A DNA stretch of 64,000 bases from Simmondsia chinensis (GCA_018398585.1 JAGTTD010000007.1:38282911-38346910); one strand, 5' to 3'. Shown: positions 1 to 11,649, counted from the stretch's first letter. A program made the numbers and translations. The notes: generated by a model not told the origin, from the sequence alone.

Positions 1-739
1 TCTCATGGGAGGGCCTAGCCTGGGCTGAAAAATAAAAGAAAAAGTGCACACAACAAAAAGACAGAGAAAAGCGATTAAGCGCAAGATGAAGGATAGACAG
101 AAGCGGGAGCTGTAAGACTTCCTCAAGGATATGTCTCCTACAAGTAATGCCAGAAAATCACCTAAGTCAGCCAAGAAGAAGAAGAAAAAATGAAATAGGG
201 GTAATCGAAGCCAGAACATCACAGAAGAAGCTTATGATGAGAGGATCCTGACTGCGGAGCGGGTTATAGAGATAGGTCAAAGGGTGGGCATCAACTTTGA
301 TGGTTTCGATCCGGTTGAGGTGGCAGACATCCTTGCTCATTGATTTGGCTTGTGTGTTAGGGCTTGTTTTCGTTCGGTTGTTTCTGGTGGCTGCTGGGGT
401 TTTCGAGTTTGCCGGCTCAGCTCTGGCTCCTTTATGGTTTTTCTGTGTTTGTTTCGCCGTTTGTCTATGTGTTCTCCAGGTTTGACATTTCGGTTGTTTG
501 TCTGGGTTTTTTCTTCTTTGGGTCCGCTCGCGTCGTTTGTTTTGGCTGTGTTGGTCTTCAGTCGGGTCTTTGCCTCTCCGTGTTCCTTTTGCTTCGCTTG
601 AGGTCCTGTTTTTCTTTTTCTTTTGTCTTTTCTCGTTCTTGTTGTCTAGTCGTTTTTCGGCTAGCCTCAGGCCTCATTTTTTCGCGTTTGCCTATCTTGT
701 ATCGGCACTCCGGTGTCACTTATCGAAAAAAAAAGAAAG
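1..739 (+). mobile_element. LINE-derived remnant, copy 1
   Basis: The stretch 1-340 is a decayed version of the sequence at 2040-2363: a lysine/arginine-rich segment followed by a domain reading like FNFDGFDPP, which resembles the junction just before ORF2 in plant L1-type LINEs. Here the frame is broken by stops. It is followed by a T/G-rich 3' untranslated stretch and an A-rich tail at about 725-739. The 5' end lies at or beyond the window edge, so no target-site duplication can be checked. The short ORFs at 297-788 are chance frames in the T-rich tail. Confidence 0.6.
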
Positions 740-858
740 ATTCTATATAAAAAATGGGCATAAAATCTTCGTTTTCAGAAATCCATAATGAGTGAGCCCA
801 TTTAAATTTAATAATTACCCTGATGCCATTTTGGGTCCTTTATATATATATATATATT

Positions 859-1142
859 AGCATTCTTATGAAAGAATGAGAGCGTAAAAAGGGTGAATTC
901 TGACCCTCTATTATAATAGATGGCCAAAATTTGTTAAACATTAAAAAAATTTAATAATTTACTGTTAAGATTTATTGAGTATTGAAAAAAATAATTTTCT
1001 TCCCTTACCCTTCTTTCTTTCTGCCTCATGAAGGGATATGAACTGGAAATTATTATTATTTTTAATATTTAATAAATTTTGGCCGTCCACTACAATAGAG
1101 GGCCATGATTCGCCTTTATCACACTCTTATGCTCTTATAAGG
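859..1142. mobile_element. Foldback MITE, family A
   Basis: The left end (CATTCTTATGAAAGAATGAG) and right end (CACTCTTATGCTCTTATAAG) are imperfect inverted repeats. About 90 bases can pair, including the inner word TGGCCGTCCA and its complement. The same structure recurs at about 12833-13130 and 29685-29985, and related ends occur at 5640-6590. No coding capacity. The insertion lies beside an AT run, so a short TA-type target duplication cannot be told from background. Confidence 0.65.
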
Positions 1143-1149
1143 ACGTCAC

Positions 1150-2591
1150 AAGGGGTGTTCAAAAAAATTCATAACCGAAATACCGACCTAAAAACGCGGT
1201 TAACCATACTGAATTTCCGGTTCGGTTAATCGAACCAAAAAAATTTGAGGTTTTTCGGGACGGTGACGGTTAATGATTTTGTCCATTTCGGTTAACCGAT
1301 TTACCGAAATAATATATAACATTTATATATTTTCACATCTTTATAATATTATATTGTTTACTAAATATATTTTTCTACCATTTAAATGACCTTTCTATAA
1401 AGCATGATTAACTTTATCTTTTTTTCTAGTTCATCTCCTATTATGGAGTATTTATACCTCATTGTTATATCCCAAATACTAATTAAGCATTACGTTGCCA
1501 TAATTTAGTGCTACTTGCTTGCTCACATATTGGCTAAAATAAGATATTATACGTTTAATTTTTAAAAATTACATTATAAGCTCATAATTTGTTGAATAGT
1601 CTCACGTTTAATGTATCTTTGGGACATTTACAAATCATTAAGGAGATAGACAGTACAACATAAAAGAGGCGTTGTATTACTTTTCCTGTTACCGATTAAT
1701 CGGCATAACTGAACCGAATTACCGATTTACCAAAAGTCGGTTAACTAGTCTTGTCGGTTACAGTAACGATTAGAGATTTTTGAGTATTTTAATTACGGTT
1801 AACCGAGCCGAAATACTTTCTGATATGGTTAACCGAACTATGAACAGCTGCCTCCATTGCTCCCGTGGGTTGAGTGTGACAGAACTGATTCAGTTCAACC
1901 TCATGCTTAGTTATCGCATCTTGAGAAGGAAACTCAAGACTCCACCAGTAAGAATGATTCTGGGTCCTCGGGGCCTGTGTTTCCTCCAGGTTTCGAGCCC
2001 ACTGCCTTGAACATGTCAGAGCTTTGTGTAGAGGGACCTAGCAGAACTGGGATGAGAAAAGGAAAAGGGGTGATGACAAAAATGGAGAGGAAAGTGTCAA
2101 AGCGCAAGAAGAAGGAGAATGAAAAGCGGGAGCTTCAAGAGTTTTTGAAAGTCATGTCGCCCAGGAACAGCGCGCAGAAAACGACCAAGGCCTCAGGCAT
2201 GCGAAAAAAGGGGAATAAGGCGAAGCGGGATGGCCGCACTCAAGAGACTGAAAAGATCCTAGAAGCTGAACGAGTAATTGCAATGGGGAGAAGGTTAGGT
2301 TTCAACTTTGACGGCTTTGATCCACCTATGGTGAGCGCTATGCTTAAAAGAAGGGTGACCTGACTGCCCCTTTGTCCTGTTTGGTTTGCCCCAAATCCGA
2401 GTCTTTCGTAGTGAGTCCTTTGATCGGTTTGCCCTGTTTTGTCTTATTTGTAGCCCTGTTTGTTTTGCTGCTGTTTTTTTGAGCCCCGTTATTGAGCGGG
2501 TTTTCTCAGGGCTCGCTTGTTTGAGCGCCTGTTTTGTTTCGCGACATGATCGCTAATTACCAAAAAAAAAACCGAACTATGAACACTCCTA
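1150..2591. mobile_element. hAT-type MITE interrupted by a LINE
   Basis: The ends are AAGGGGTGTTCA and TGAACACTCCTA, near-perfect inverted repeats of the TAGGGGTGT type found on many plant hAT elements. They are flanked by GACGTCAC (1142-1149) and GATGTCAC (2592-2599), an 8-bp target duplication with one mismatch. The interior carries many copies of a CGGTTAACCG-like word near both ends, resembling subterminal transposase-binding repeats. A LINE (1846-2569) sits inside near the right end. Without it the element is about 720 bp and has no transposase. Confidence 0.75.
1846..2569 (+). mobile_element. Short LINE copy nested in hAT MITE
   Basis: The insert is flanked by a perfect 15-bp target duplication AACCGAACTATGAAC (1831-1845 and 2570-2584) and ends in poly(A). 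An open frame ending at 2363 encodes a basic segment (KRKKKENEKRELQEF) and then a GFNFDGFDPP-like segment, recalling the pre-ORF2 junction of plant LINEs. Instead of endonuclease/reverse transcriptase it is followed directly by a T-rich 3' untranslated region. It is therefore an internally deleted, non-autonomous LINE derivative or a processed short transcript. Confidence 0.75.
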
Positions 2592-2599
2592 GATGTCAC

Positions 2600-2600
<1 letters not shown>

Positions 2601-2653
<53 letters not shown>
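2601..2653. repeat. (AT)n(GT)n microsatellite
   Basis: About 30 bases of AT dinucleotide pass into about 20 bases of GT dinucleotide, just outside the hAT element. It is a likely polymorphic marker site. Confidence 0.95.
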
Positions 2654-3039
2654 AGATTTTAGGCTGGCAATCTGACACCAGTTTAAGGGCTCATATTAAA
2701 TCTGGCGTCTAACAAGTTGATCGACAAATTTAAAGCTTATGTCCCTGTAACTCATTTAACTTCAAATTCTACCGACTCTTTGTCTCTCCCTGGTTTCCTA
2801 TGATTATATTTTTTGTTTTTTTTTTTTAAGGTAATGAGGAACTGATTGCTCGGTAAATCAGGCTCATGCATCGACCCACATATTACAGGAGCCAGTTAAG
2901 CTAGAGATTTTTGAGAGAGATGATCAAGGAGGAATTGAACTCCAGACCTTTTGGTCTAAAATAATATTTTATATCCTTACTTGCTTAATATTACTGAGGC
3001 AATATCCTGGTGCGTGAATTTAAGAGATTCATGTATTTT
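2654..3039. other. Non-coding spacer
   Basis: AT-rich sequence with no supported gene. It would lie inside the second intron of the zinc-finger gene if that gene continues past the left edge. I see no homology to the missing zinc-finger exon here. Confidence 0.5.
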
Positions 3040-3210
3040 TGTTAGAGTATAAAAACTAATTTTAGGCCATCATTTATAAGCTCAAACTTTTGGGACAGCT
3101 GGTTCATTGACATGGTAGTAAGGCCTTGTTACCCAATCCCAACTTTCAACATTAAAATAATTTAAGTACAAAGGTATGAGATGGACCTATGTACTACCCA
3201 AGCTTCAATC
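3040..3210 (+). mobile_element. TRIM fragment (LTR plus PBS)
   Basis: Begins TGTTAGAGTATAAAA, runs through a GGGACAGCTGGTTCATTGACA-like LTR end, and is followed by a decayed primer-binding site TGGTAGTAAGGCC. The intact form TGGTATCAGAGC, complementary to initiator Met-tRNA, is seen in relatives. The downstream CAAAGGTATGAGATGGACC matches the internal part of the TRIM copies at 45199-46610. The second LTR is missing. Confidence 0.6.
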
Positions 3211-3299
3211 GTAAAGACTCGATAAAAATTAACTATTTAAAAACTTATAATATTAAGTAAAAGTTAATTAAAAAAAATTATAAAATAAGAAATAATTAC

Positions 3300-4860
3300 C
3301 TGCATGCCTAGCAGCTTGGTGATGCTCTAAGCTTTCAATCTTTGGGAAGATCTCTCCACACTGTGAACATGCACACACCGTTGCTCTTGGTATTATTGGA
3401 TACCTGTATATTTTTTTTGATAATTAGCAACATAGTTATGGTACAAAATAGGCAACTCGAACAAATGAGCCATAAGTCAACCCGTATAAGAACGGGGGAT
3501 CAAAACAATAAAACAGAACAAACAGGAATACTAGCACACAAAAAAGGGCATACTCTGTATATTAAAATTACCATTATGCCATTCAATAATTTCATTAATT
3601 AATGGACCAAATTAATTAAAATATTATTTACATACATAAAGAGTATTCCACTTTTCACTTATTACTGTAATTTTTAATATTTGTAGGAAACAACGTTTTA
3701 TAGTTCAAAAATTTTCAATCCACCACCTTCGGTCGATTCAAAATTTTTGTCAGCATTTCGTTTAAAAATTTTACGTGTCATGCACCTAAGTTACTAAACC
3801 ATTAAATTATGTAATGTGTTTTTCGTTTTGTGACGACTCCCTAAATTCTATTTTTTTTTAATAGAAAAAATAGAGAAAGGATGAAAATTCTCCAATAAAT
3901 ACATCGAATGTATAAAAGCAAACAAAAGCAGAACAAAACAAAACAAAATCGCACAGACAGAGAGTGAAATATGCACCATGATCATAAACAGGCAGGAAAA
4001 TGCCTCGCTTTGTAAAATTCATGTGCATTACACATGATCGATTAACAAAAACCCAAGAACACCGATAAAAAGTGGTTGATTGGAAAAAATAAAAATTATG
4101 ACGTAAGGTTTTCTAAAATATATAAAATTTATATTGGTTAAGTAAAAACTAATAATTTGTAAAGGTAATTTTACTTAAAATAAATACTCATTTAAAACAA
4201 TGTAATCTTATTATTAGCACAAAATTATTAATAATAAAGCAAATTTGTAATATTTTATAATTATTATTCATTATAAGTCTTATTATTACAGATAAAAATT
4301 TTAATTGAAATTAAATACCTGCTGGGATCAACAATCATACGGCACTCGTAACACCCAGACAACTTCATCCCTAACGGCACCCCCCTATACGACACGGTTT
4401 GAGTCGTAGCCACAGATCTAGCCGAGCCACAGCTCGTCACCGACCTGCTCGACACAGACCCAGCAGAGCCAGCTTTACTGCTGCTCCCCCGTCGGCTCAG
4501 TAGCCGCGCCTCTTGACTAAGCGAGCCGGTAGGCGAATTAGTCTCAGCTCGATGAACCACACGGCTCGTATTCCCATGAGCCACGTCTTTAAAGCTGCAC
4601 ATGGACCCGCAAGACGAGCCGAGCTTGGAGTACGTAGCCGACCCTGAAACGACGCCGTTTTTTGAGGTGGCAGGGTCGCGGACCCCACCAACTTGTTTAC
4701 ACGTCAGCAGGTTCTTGAAGTGGGCCCATGAGGAGGAGGAGGGGGGCTTTTTGGTCTTTTTAGTGTTCTTCTCCGGTGGGTTGCGCCGCCGTCGGGGAGG
4801 TGATTGTTGAGACGGCGCCGCCGCCGTGGAGTCCGGCGGAGGGAAAGTGCGGAGGCCCAT
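3300..4860 (-). CDS. C2H2 zinc-finger protein, 5' exons only
   Basis: Exon 1 is complement 4319-4860, starting at ATG 4860; exon 2 is complement 3300-3403. The junction AG|G restores Arg181. The protein begins with a Pro/Arg/Lys-rich segment, a serine-rich middle and a GCYECRMIVDPSR motif (about 169-181), which reads into YPIIPRATVCAC. This gives one C2H2 finger with Cys193, Cys196, His209 and His214. The conserved GCYEC...VDPSRYP block plus a single finger marks a plant family represented by At1g75710 (assignment from memory). Exon 2 ends with donor GTAATT in phase 1; the remaining exon(s), expected past HAG, are not found before position 1 and so lie beyond the window or are lost. A LINE tail abuts the exon 2 acceptor. 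Probably a nuclear protein; its target is unknown. Confidence 0.82.
3413..3549 (-). mobile_element. 5'-truncated LINE tail at splice acceptor
   Basis: On the minus strand this is a LINE 3' end closing with GTTGCTAATTATC and poly(A), the same terminus as other LINE tails here. It is flanked by ATACCTGTATATT (3400-3412) and ATACTCTGTATATT (3550-3563), a target duplication with one indel. The duplicated segment contains the acceptor ATATACAG|G of zinc-finger exon 2. Confidence 0.7.
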
Positions 4861-5034
4861 TTCTTAGAAAATGGAGAGGGTCATGTGGGTGGGGGGATCC
4901 AAGATATGGGTAAGTAATAAAGAAGGCCAAGGATTAGTTTTTATTTAAAATATTAAAATAAAATTATTTTTATAAAAATAATATTTAATAGAAAATTTAT
5001 CATTTAGGTAAACATTTATCGCTTTATACATTAA
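4861..5034. other. Promoter/5' region of zinc-finger gene
   Basis: Short AT-rich spacer upstream of the minus-strand ATG at 4860. I recognise no specific regulatory motif. Confidence 0.4.
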
Positions 5035-5047
5035 GATGATTCAATAT

Positions 5048-5140
5048 ATTTTTTTTTTCAATAATTAGCAACAAGAGCTGTGCTACAAATTGCACCTGCT
5101 AGAGCGAGGCTTGGGCCAGCCCGCATAAAAGTGGGCAACT
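5048..5140 (-). mobile_element. 5'-truncated LINE tail
   Basis: A 93-bp insert with poly(T) on the plus strand followed by CAATAATTAGCAAC, the reverse complement of the LINE 3' terminus. It has a perfect 13-bp target duplication GATGATTCAATAT at 5035-5047 and 5141-5153. Confidence 0.8.
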
Positions 5141-5635
5141 GATGATTCAATATTATAATGAGTTACTATGAGGTTTAAATATTTTTTTCTTTAGATAAGC
5201 TGAAAAGTTTTATTAATTAGATATCTTCCGTTAAAATTTGGTAAATTTTGGTTCAAAATTCTTGACATAAGATACATTCTGTAGCAAAATTTGATGATTC
5301 TTTACCGAATATTGTGGACATAAGTTATGATTTAGGCAAGCTATCAAATTACCTGGAAAATTTTGTCATAATCTACTAAATTTGGCTGAAAACACTGACA
5401 CAACTAATATATATTAAATTATGTGTAAGAAATTAGCAGTTTTGGTGAAATTGTCTTGATCCTAAAAAAATTTACCTTCTTCTGACGTAGGATATATAAA
5501 TAATAAAATTTTGAACATCAGAATAACATATTATATATTAAAATAAGAACACATAAGTGATAAATTTTCATGATCACCTCAAGGTATCAATTTCCTTATT
5601 TAACCTCTACTCTCTCGCCGTCTGTCTCTCTCTCT

Positions 5636-6590
5636 TTATATATATGTGTGTGTGTGTGAGGAGCGTTAACTCTTATAAGAGAGTGAATTATGTATTATTT
5701 ATTTAGTTGCTGGCATCAGCTCTATTTTACTTGACATTATCCCCTTCCCCCACATTAACTAAATCTGTGATCTTGATCTAGAATTCACTCTCTCATAAGA
5801 TTCACCCCTTATATATATATAGGGCACAACTTATATGAAAATGTGAGAAGGCGAGAGGAGCCAATAATGAACGGCTGAGATTAGCCCCTACTTTATAAAA
5901 ATAAAAAAAAATTTATTCATCCCATCTTCCCTTCCTTCCCTCCAACCCTTCTTTTCTCTCCCACCCACCACCGGCCCACCGCCGTCCCATCTTTGTTTCT
6001 TTCTTTCGATACCCTCTCTCTCACCCTCCATAAACCTTCATCCCCACCCACCGCTGCCACCGCCGTCCGCCGCCCCTCCTTTTCTCTCTCTTCCGGTAGC
6101 CCTTTCTCTGTCCCCTTATCCCTTCACCCCCGCCACCCGCTGCCGCGGCAGTGGCTACGGTGGGCGGTGGGGTGAAATTTTATGGGGATGAGAGAAGAAA
6201 AGAGGGGACAATGGTGGCCGATGGCGTCTGTCGGTGGGTGGAGGGAGGCGGTAGGCAATGGCGGGCTATGCCGGGGGGCGACAGTGGGCGGTGATGGTCG
6301 GTGGCGGCGGGTAATGTGTAAGGAAGGGTTGGGGATAAGGAGGGAGGGGGGCGGGGGGATGAATAATTTTTTTTTTTAATTTTATAAATCGAGGCTAATT
6401 TCAGCTGTCCATTACAATGAATGGCAAAGATTGACCTCTCTCACCCTCTCACCTTTTCATAAGAATTGTACACTATAAATTGTTATTTTTTTAATGTCCA
6501 GCAAATCTTGGCCGTCCATTGCAATGGAGGACCAGAATTCACCTCTCTCACGCTCTCGCCCTCTCATAAGAATGCCACCTTATATGTATA
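5636..6590. mobile_element. Cluster of foldback MITEs related to family A
   Basis: Three inverted-repeat units lie side by side. The first (about 5660-5810) has ends GTTAACTCTTATAAGAGAG and CTCTCTCATAAGATTC. The second (about 5816-6475) has ends like CACAACTTATATGAAAATG and CTTTTCATAAGAATTGTAC, and a C/T-rich then G-rich interior. The third (about 6487-6585) is a half unit with TTGGCCGTCCATTGCAATGG. The ORFs at 5993-6175 and 6182-6379 come only from the low-complexity CCACC/GGTGG interior and are not genes. Confidence 0.6.
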
Positions 6591-7156
6591 TATATATATA
6601 TATATATACTTGGATACATAAATAACAAAAAATTTCAAACTCATAATAATTTATTATATACTTAGAGTAACGTTTCAAACAGGCAGTTAAATTTGGGATC
6701 AAAACTCACATGTGTGTGTATTGTCGTATGCATTTGGGATCAAACTTTTGGTTAACTTTCTGAGAATATTTTTGCAATAATATATCAAATCAAATATTCC
6801 AATTTTGTCTAATCGATGTAATGCATACACTGTAGTGATCCCAGTAATTTTGTTTCCATCTCCATGTCTACACGTACAATCATGTTCATTTACATATATA
6901 CCACAATAAACTATCCGATTAACTGTTCAAATTTGGAATGTTTCAATGCTGTTCACGACTATTACTAAGGGACACGCCTAAACTAGTCTCGAGCCTTCCC
7001 AACTGTCACGTCCCCTGTGCCATATCATCAATCTAAACCTTAATTAGTTGGTATAAATAAGGGTCATTAATATTGGGAATAATATGTTGAGGTTAGTGTT
7101 GATGTTTAGCTCTCTCTCCCCCCTTATATATTTCTCCCTCTTTCTTCTATCAATAT
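6591..7156. other. AT-rich spacer
   Basis: Contains a (TA)n run at about 6590-6607 and no supported gene or recognisable element. It forms the left flank of the copia element. Confidence 0.5.
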
Positions 7157-7565
7157 TGTGCGGAAATAAACAATATACTCGGATCTCAATCGAATCAAAT
7201 ACCATGACAATAACGAGAAACAGTCGGACTAAAAGAGAAACGAAATAATAGACACAGCGATTTACGTGGAAACCCCTTTACAATCGAAAGGGGAGAAAAC
7301 CACAGGCGAAGATCGGAGCTTTTATTATTGAATAAAAGAAGAAGAAGAATTACAATATTCTCTCGCACTCAATATTCTTTGGTTGCGGCGCCGCAATAGG
7401 AAAAGCCTCTCGTATGCTTTGAATAAATTCTGACGTACCCTACGTCCGTATTTATAGATGCGCGATAACCCTAACTCCCGATCGATTGGGGGGTCCCGAT
7501 CGATCGGGCTCTTCACGGCCCCTTCTTCTTAATGCGCCAAGTAATTTTGAGACATATACTTAACA
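7157..7565 (-). repeat. 3' LTR of copia element
   Basis: A 409-bp terminal repeat, TGTTA...CACA on the minus strand. It contains the palindrome GATCGATC twice and a GCGGCGCCGC inverted word. It is bounded by the polypurine tract on the inner side. A related solo LTR is at 41291-41896. Confidence 0.85.
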
Positions 7566-7654
7566 AATCTCCACCTTGGCTCAAAATCAACATCAACAAT
7601 AAAACAAACTCCACCTTCTCCACAAAATGCCCCCTCAACCGGGGCTAACATACA

Positions 7655-10600
7655 TCAAACTGAAAGACCCACCAAATTCGAGCAATGCTCGAACTTGCTA
7701 CCTAGTAGAACTTTTGTGAACATGTCAGCTGGGTTATCTTCAGTCCCAATCTTCCTCAACTCCACCTTCCGCTCGTCAATCAGATCTTTGATAAAGTGAT
7801 GCTTCACATCAATATGTTTTGTTCGGTCATGATGAGTCATCTGATCTTTCGCTAGGTGGATAGCGGACTGGCTATCACAGTAAACTTTAACTGTCCCCCG
7901 CTCAACACTGATTTCACTGATCAATCCTCTCAACCAGACGGCTTCTTTGAACGCTTCTGTTATTGCCATGTACTCGGCCTCGGTAGCAAACTGTGCTGTA
8001 ACAGTCTGGAAATACGCTCTCCAACTGATAGCTGTGTCACCTAAACAAAACATATACCCTGAAGTGGACTTCCTCTTATCAAGGTCTCCACCATAGTCAG
8101 AATCTACATACCCAACCAAACAGCACTTACTTTTCCCATATTCCAAACACAAATCAGAGGTTCCACGAAGATACCTGAGAATCCATTTTACTGCATGCCA
8201 ATGTTCTCTACCCGGATTCGCCATGTACCTACTAACTCTGCTCACAGCAAAGGCAATATCTGGAACCATCGCATACATAATACTGCCCACTGCACTAGAA
8301 TAAGGAATCTGAGACATGTACCTGACGTCCTCCTCAGTCTGAGGCGAATCTAACGCTGAGAGTCTGAAATGAGCTGCTAAGGGCGTGCTAACCGGGTTAG
8401 CATCCTCCATATGAAACCTGTCTAACACCTTCTCAATATACTTCTCCTAAGACAAGTATAATTTTCCAGCTTCCCGGTCTCTATGAATTTCCATGCCTAA
8501 TATCTTCTTAGCTGCTCCAAGATCCTTCATCTCAAATTCACTCTTCAGAATTGATTTCAAATCATCGACATCTTTCATATCTCGTGCTGCAATCAACATA
8601 TCATCAACGTACAAAAGCAAATAAACAAAGCCTGGATCTGTCTTTCTGAAGCACACACAACTGTTGTACTTACTCCTGATGTAATCATGACTTGTCATGA
8701 ACTGATCAAATCTCCTATACCACTGTCAAGGAGATTGCTTTAAACCATATAAAGACCTTCTAAGCAAACACACATGGTCTTCTTTTCCTTCAACAACAAA
8801 ACCCTCGGGCTGATGCATAAAGATACTCTCTTCTAGTTCACCATGCAAGAATGCAGTTTTGACATCCAATTGTTCAAGTTCAAAATCATGCATGGCAACC
8901 AAAGACAATAATGTACGAATTGAAGTGTGTCTAACTACAGGTGAGAAAATATCATGAAAATCAACACCTTGTACCTGACTGTAGCCTTTAGCTACCAAAC
9001 GTGCCTTGTATCTCGCATCTTCCAGTCCAGGAATGCCCTCTTTTCTCTTGAAGACCCATTTGCATCCAACCAGTCTTTTCCCTGTAGGAGGCTTCACCAG
9101 TTCCCAAGTCTGATTCTTATGAAGAGACAACATCTCTTCATTCATAGCAACGAGCCACTTCTCAGCATCTGAACTCGATACAGCCTCTGTATACGAAGGC
9201 GGCTCACTGTCATCTAACGTTTTAACAGTAGAGAGGGCATAGGCTATCATCTCCTCATACCCATATCTCTCAGGAGGCCTGATCTATCGCCTTGGTATAC
9301 CACCAGCTATAGTAATATTCTCCACCTGCTGACCTGTTTCTGCAATATCAGTAACAACATCAGAAACCCATACCTGAGGTGCTGGAATACTCTCAAGCTG
9401 AACAATCTGCTGATCTTACTGTATTTCTGTATCATCAGGTGTCTCAACCTGAACTGTATCTCTGTCAATGGAGGGTGTGTGTGGCGGATTAAGTAGAGCA
9501 GACTCATCGAAAGTAACTTCTCTACTAGTCAGAAACTTCTGAACACATGGATCCCACAATTTATACCCCTTCACACCTGATGTATAACCAAGAAAGATGC
9601 ACTTCTTGGCCCTAGGCTCCAGCTTTCCATCATTATCATATGCATATGCAGGACAACCAAAAACTTTGATCTGAGAATAATCAGAAGTTGAACCAGACCA
9701 TACCTCTTCAAGAGTCTTCATCTGTAATGAAGAATGCGGTGTCTTGTTCACAAGGTAGCAAGCCATGCTAACTGCTTCTGCCCACCATTCTCTCTTTAAA
9801 CCTACATTTGAAAGCATACAACGAGCCTTCTTAAGTAACGTTCTGTTTAACCTTTCAGCCACTCCATTCTGCTGAGGTCGACCTGTACTTGTCCTGTGTC
9901 TGATTATGCCCTGATCTTCACAGAATTTAGTGAAGTCCCCTTCGAAAAACTCAAGACCATTATCAGTCCTCAACCTCTTGATCGGCTTCCCTGTCTGTTT
10001 TTCAAGCAGAACTTTCCACTTCTTGAAGATATCATACACTTCATTTTTCTGCTTAAGAAAATAGACCCAAACTTTACGTGAGTAGTCATCAGTGAACGTT
10101 AGAAGATACCTGGACCCACCTTTAGAAGCCACTCTGGAAGGTCCCCACAGATCATAATGTATGTAGTCTAACGTTCCTTTGGTCTGATGCACTGCTGCCT
10201 TGAAGCTGACTCTCTTTTGCTTCCCATAAATACAGTGCTCACAGAATTCCATCAGTCCCGTTCACTGACCACAAAGAAGTCCCCTCTTACTCAGCTTAGA
10301 CAATGCTTTGTCACCAATATGACCCATTCTCATGTGCCATAGTCTTGTGATCTCTGCATCTGTCATAGCAGATGTAGAAACAGCAACTGCACCTGTCATG
10401 GTTGTACCCGCAAGCTCATACAAAGTACCAACCCTATTTTCTTTCATCACAATTAACGCACCCTTACTGACCCGCATGACTCCACCTTCAGCAGTGTACT
10501 TGTACCCATTAGACTCAAGGGTACCTAGAGAAATCAAGTTCTTTTTCAAATCCTGGACGTGACGAACATCACTTAAGGTTCTAATAGTTCCATCATACAT

Positions 10601-11125
10601 TCTCACACGGATTGTTCCAACACCCACTACCTTACAAGCAGCATTATTACCCATCAAGACAACCCCACCTTGTATAGACTTATACGTGGAGAACCATTCT
10701 CTATATGGAGTAACATGAAACGAACAACCCGAATCCATGACCCACTTATCTATGGACCTGGACTGAGAATCAGCAACTAATAGAAATTCTCCTTCACTAT
10801 CCTCCTCTACAACACTAGCCTCAGCGGACTTGTCTTTACCCTGGTCACCCCTGTTACTCTCTTTTGATTTATTCTTATATCTGTAATAGTCTTTCTTTAT
10901 GTGCCCTTTCTTGTGACAATAGTGACACGACAGGTTCTTATGTCTAGATTTGGACCTAGACTTGTTCCCACCATTGGATCCCCTATGTTCTGATCGACCT
11001 CTCACATGTAAGCCACTACCCGAGTCATTCATCGAGTCAGATAATTCCTTATCTACCCGTTCTTTACTCACTAGGTTTCTTTTTACCTCATCAACAGTAA
11101 TAGTTGGCCTACCCCCGTATATCAT
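7655..11125 (-). pseudogene. copia pol polyprotein, multiply interrupted
   Basis: Fragments in order: a gag C-terminus with zinc knuckle [14 protein letters not shown], where the fourth ligand is Tyr instead of Cys; a protease with DSGCS (10262-11125); an integrase with an HC-type zinc site, DLWGP, TDNGLEF and GVAERLNRTLL (9416-10252); a reverse transcriptase with KARLVAKGYSQ, VKTAFLHGEL and YVDDM (8447-9250); an RNase H with GYVDSDYGGD, FATEAEYMA and KHIDVKHHFI (7655-8428). In-frame stops separate the pieces at about 10260, 9417, 9284, 8722 and 8448. Most fit C-to-T change of CAA, CAG or CGA. Confidence 0.92.
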
Positions 11126-11613
11126 GCTTCTACGAAGCCCTTATATGCATTAGAGAGCGAACACAGTAATATCATAGCTTGATACTCGTCCTTAGGGACA
11201 TCATCCAAAGCCTTTAATTCATGAATAATTGAGGTAAATTCGCTAAGATGGTTTTTAAGAGATGTACCTTCTGATATACGAAAAGTGTACAACAGCCGTT
11301 TCACTGCGAGTTTGTTGGAGACTGACTTGTGGCAAAACATGTCTAACAATTTCTCCCATAACTCCTTTGCCGTTTTAATCTCCAATACCTTTGACAAAAC
11401 ATCGTCAGCCAAACACATCTGTATAGCCGTGAGAGCCTTCTCATCCAACTTTTCCCATTGTGCCTCGGTCAACGTTTCTGGTTTCTTCTCTTTCCCCTCC
11501 AGTGCTTTCTTCAAGCTGTTCTGAGTCAGGGGTCCTTTCACACGGACTTGCCATAAGCTAAAGCTTCCCTGACCATTGAATTTCTCAACCTCGGTTTTGA
11601 TACCTGATGCCAT
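11122..11613 (-). pseudogene. copia gag, N-terminal part
   Basis: Starts MASGIKTEVEKFNGQ at 11613, close to the primer-binding site, and carries the UBN2-like gag fold (KFNGQGSFSLW, then LADDVLSKV, then ELWEKL). The frame ends at ...FVEA and continues in another frame as [13 protein letters not shown], overlapping by four bases, so a one-base deletion split gag. Confidence 0.88.
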
Positions 11614-11649
11614 TGTATCAATTCGAAGAACCAAGCTCTGATACCAAAT

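Noticed and set aside
1977..2363. Lysine-rich nuclear protein gene
   Set aside because: The frame is inside an insert with a perfect 15-bp TSD and poly(A), and a decayed copy exists at 1-340; it is LINE-derived.
5993..6379. Two ORFs (60 and 65 aa) as small proteins
   Set aside because: They are in the CCACC/GGTGG low-complexity middle of a foldback MITE, with no domain or codon pattern.
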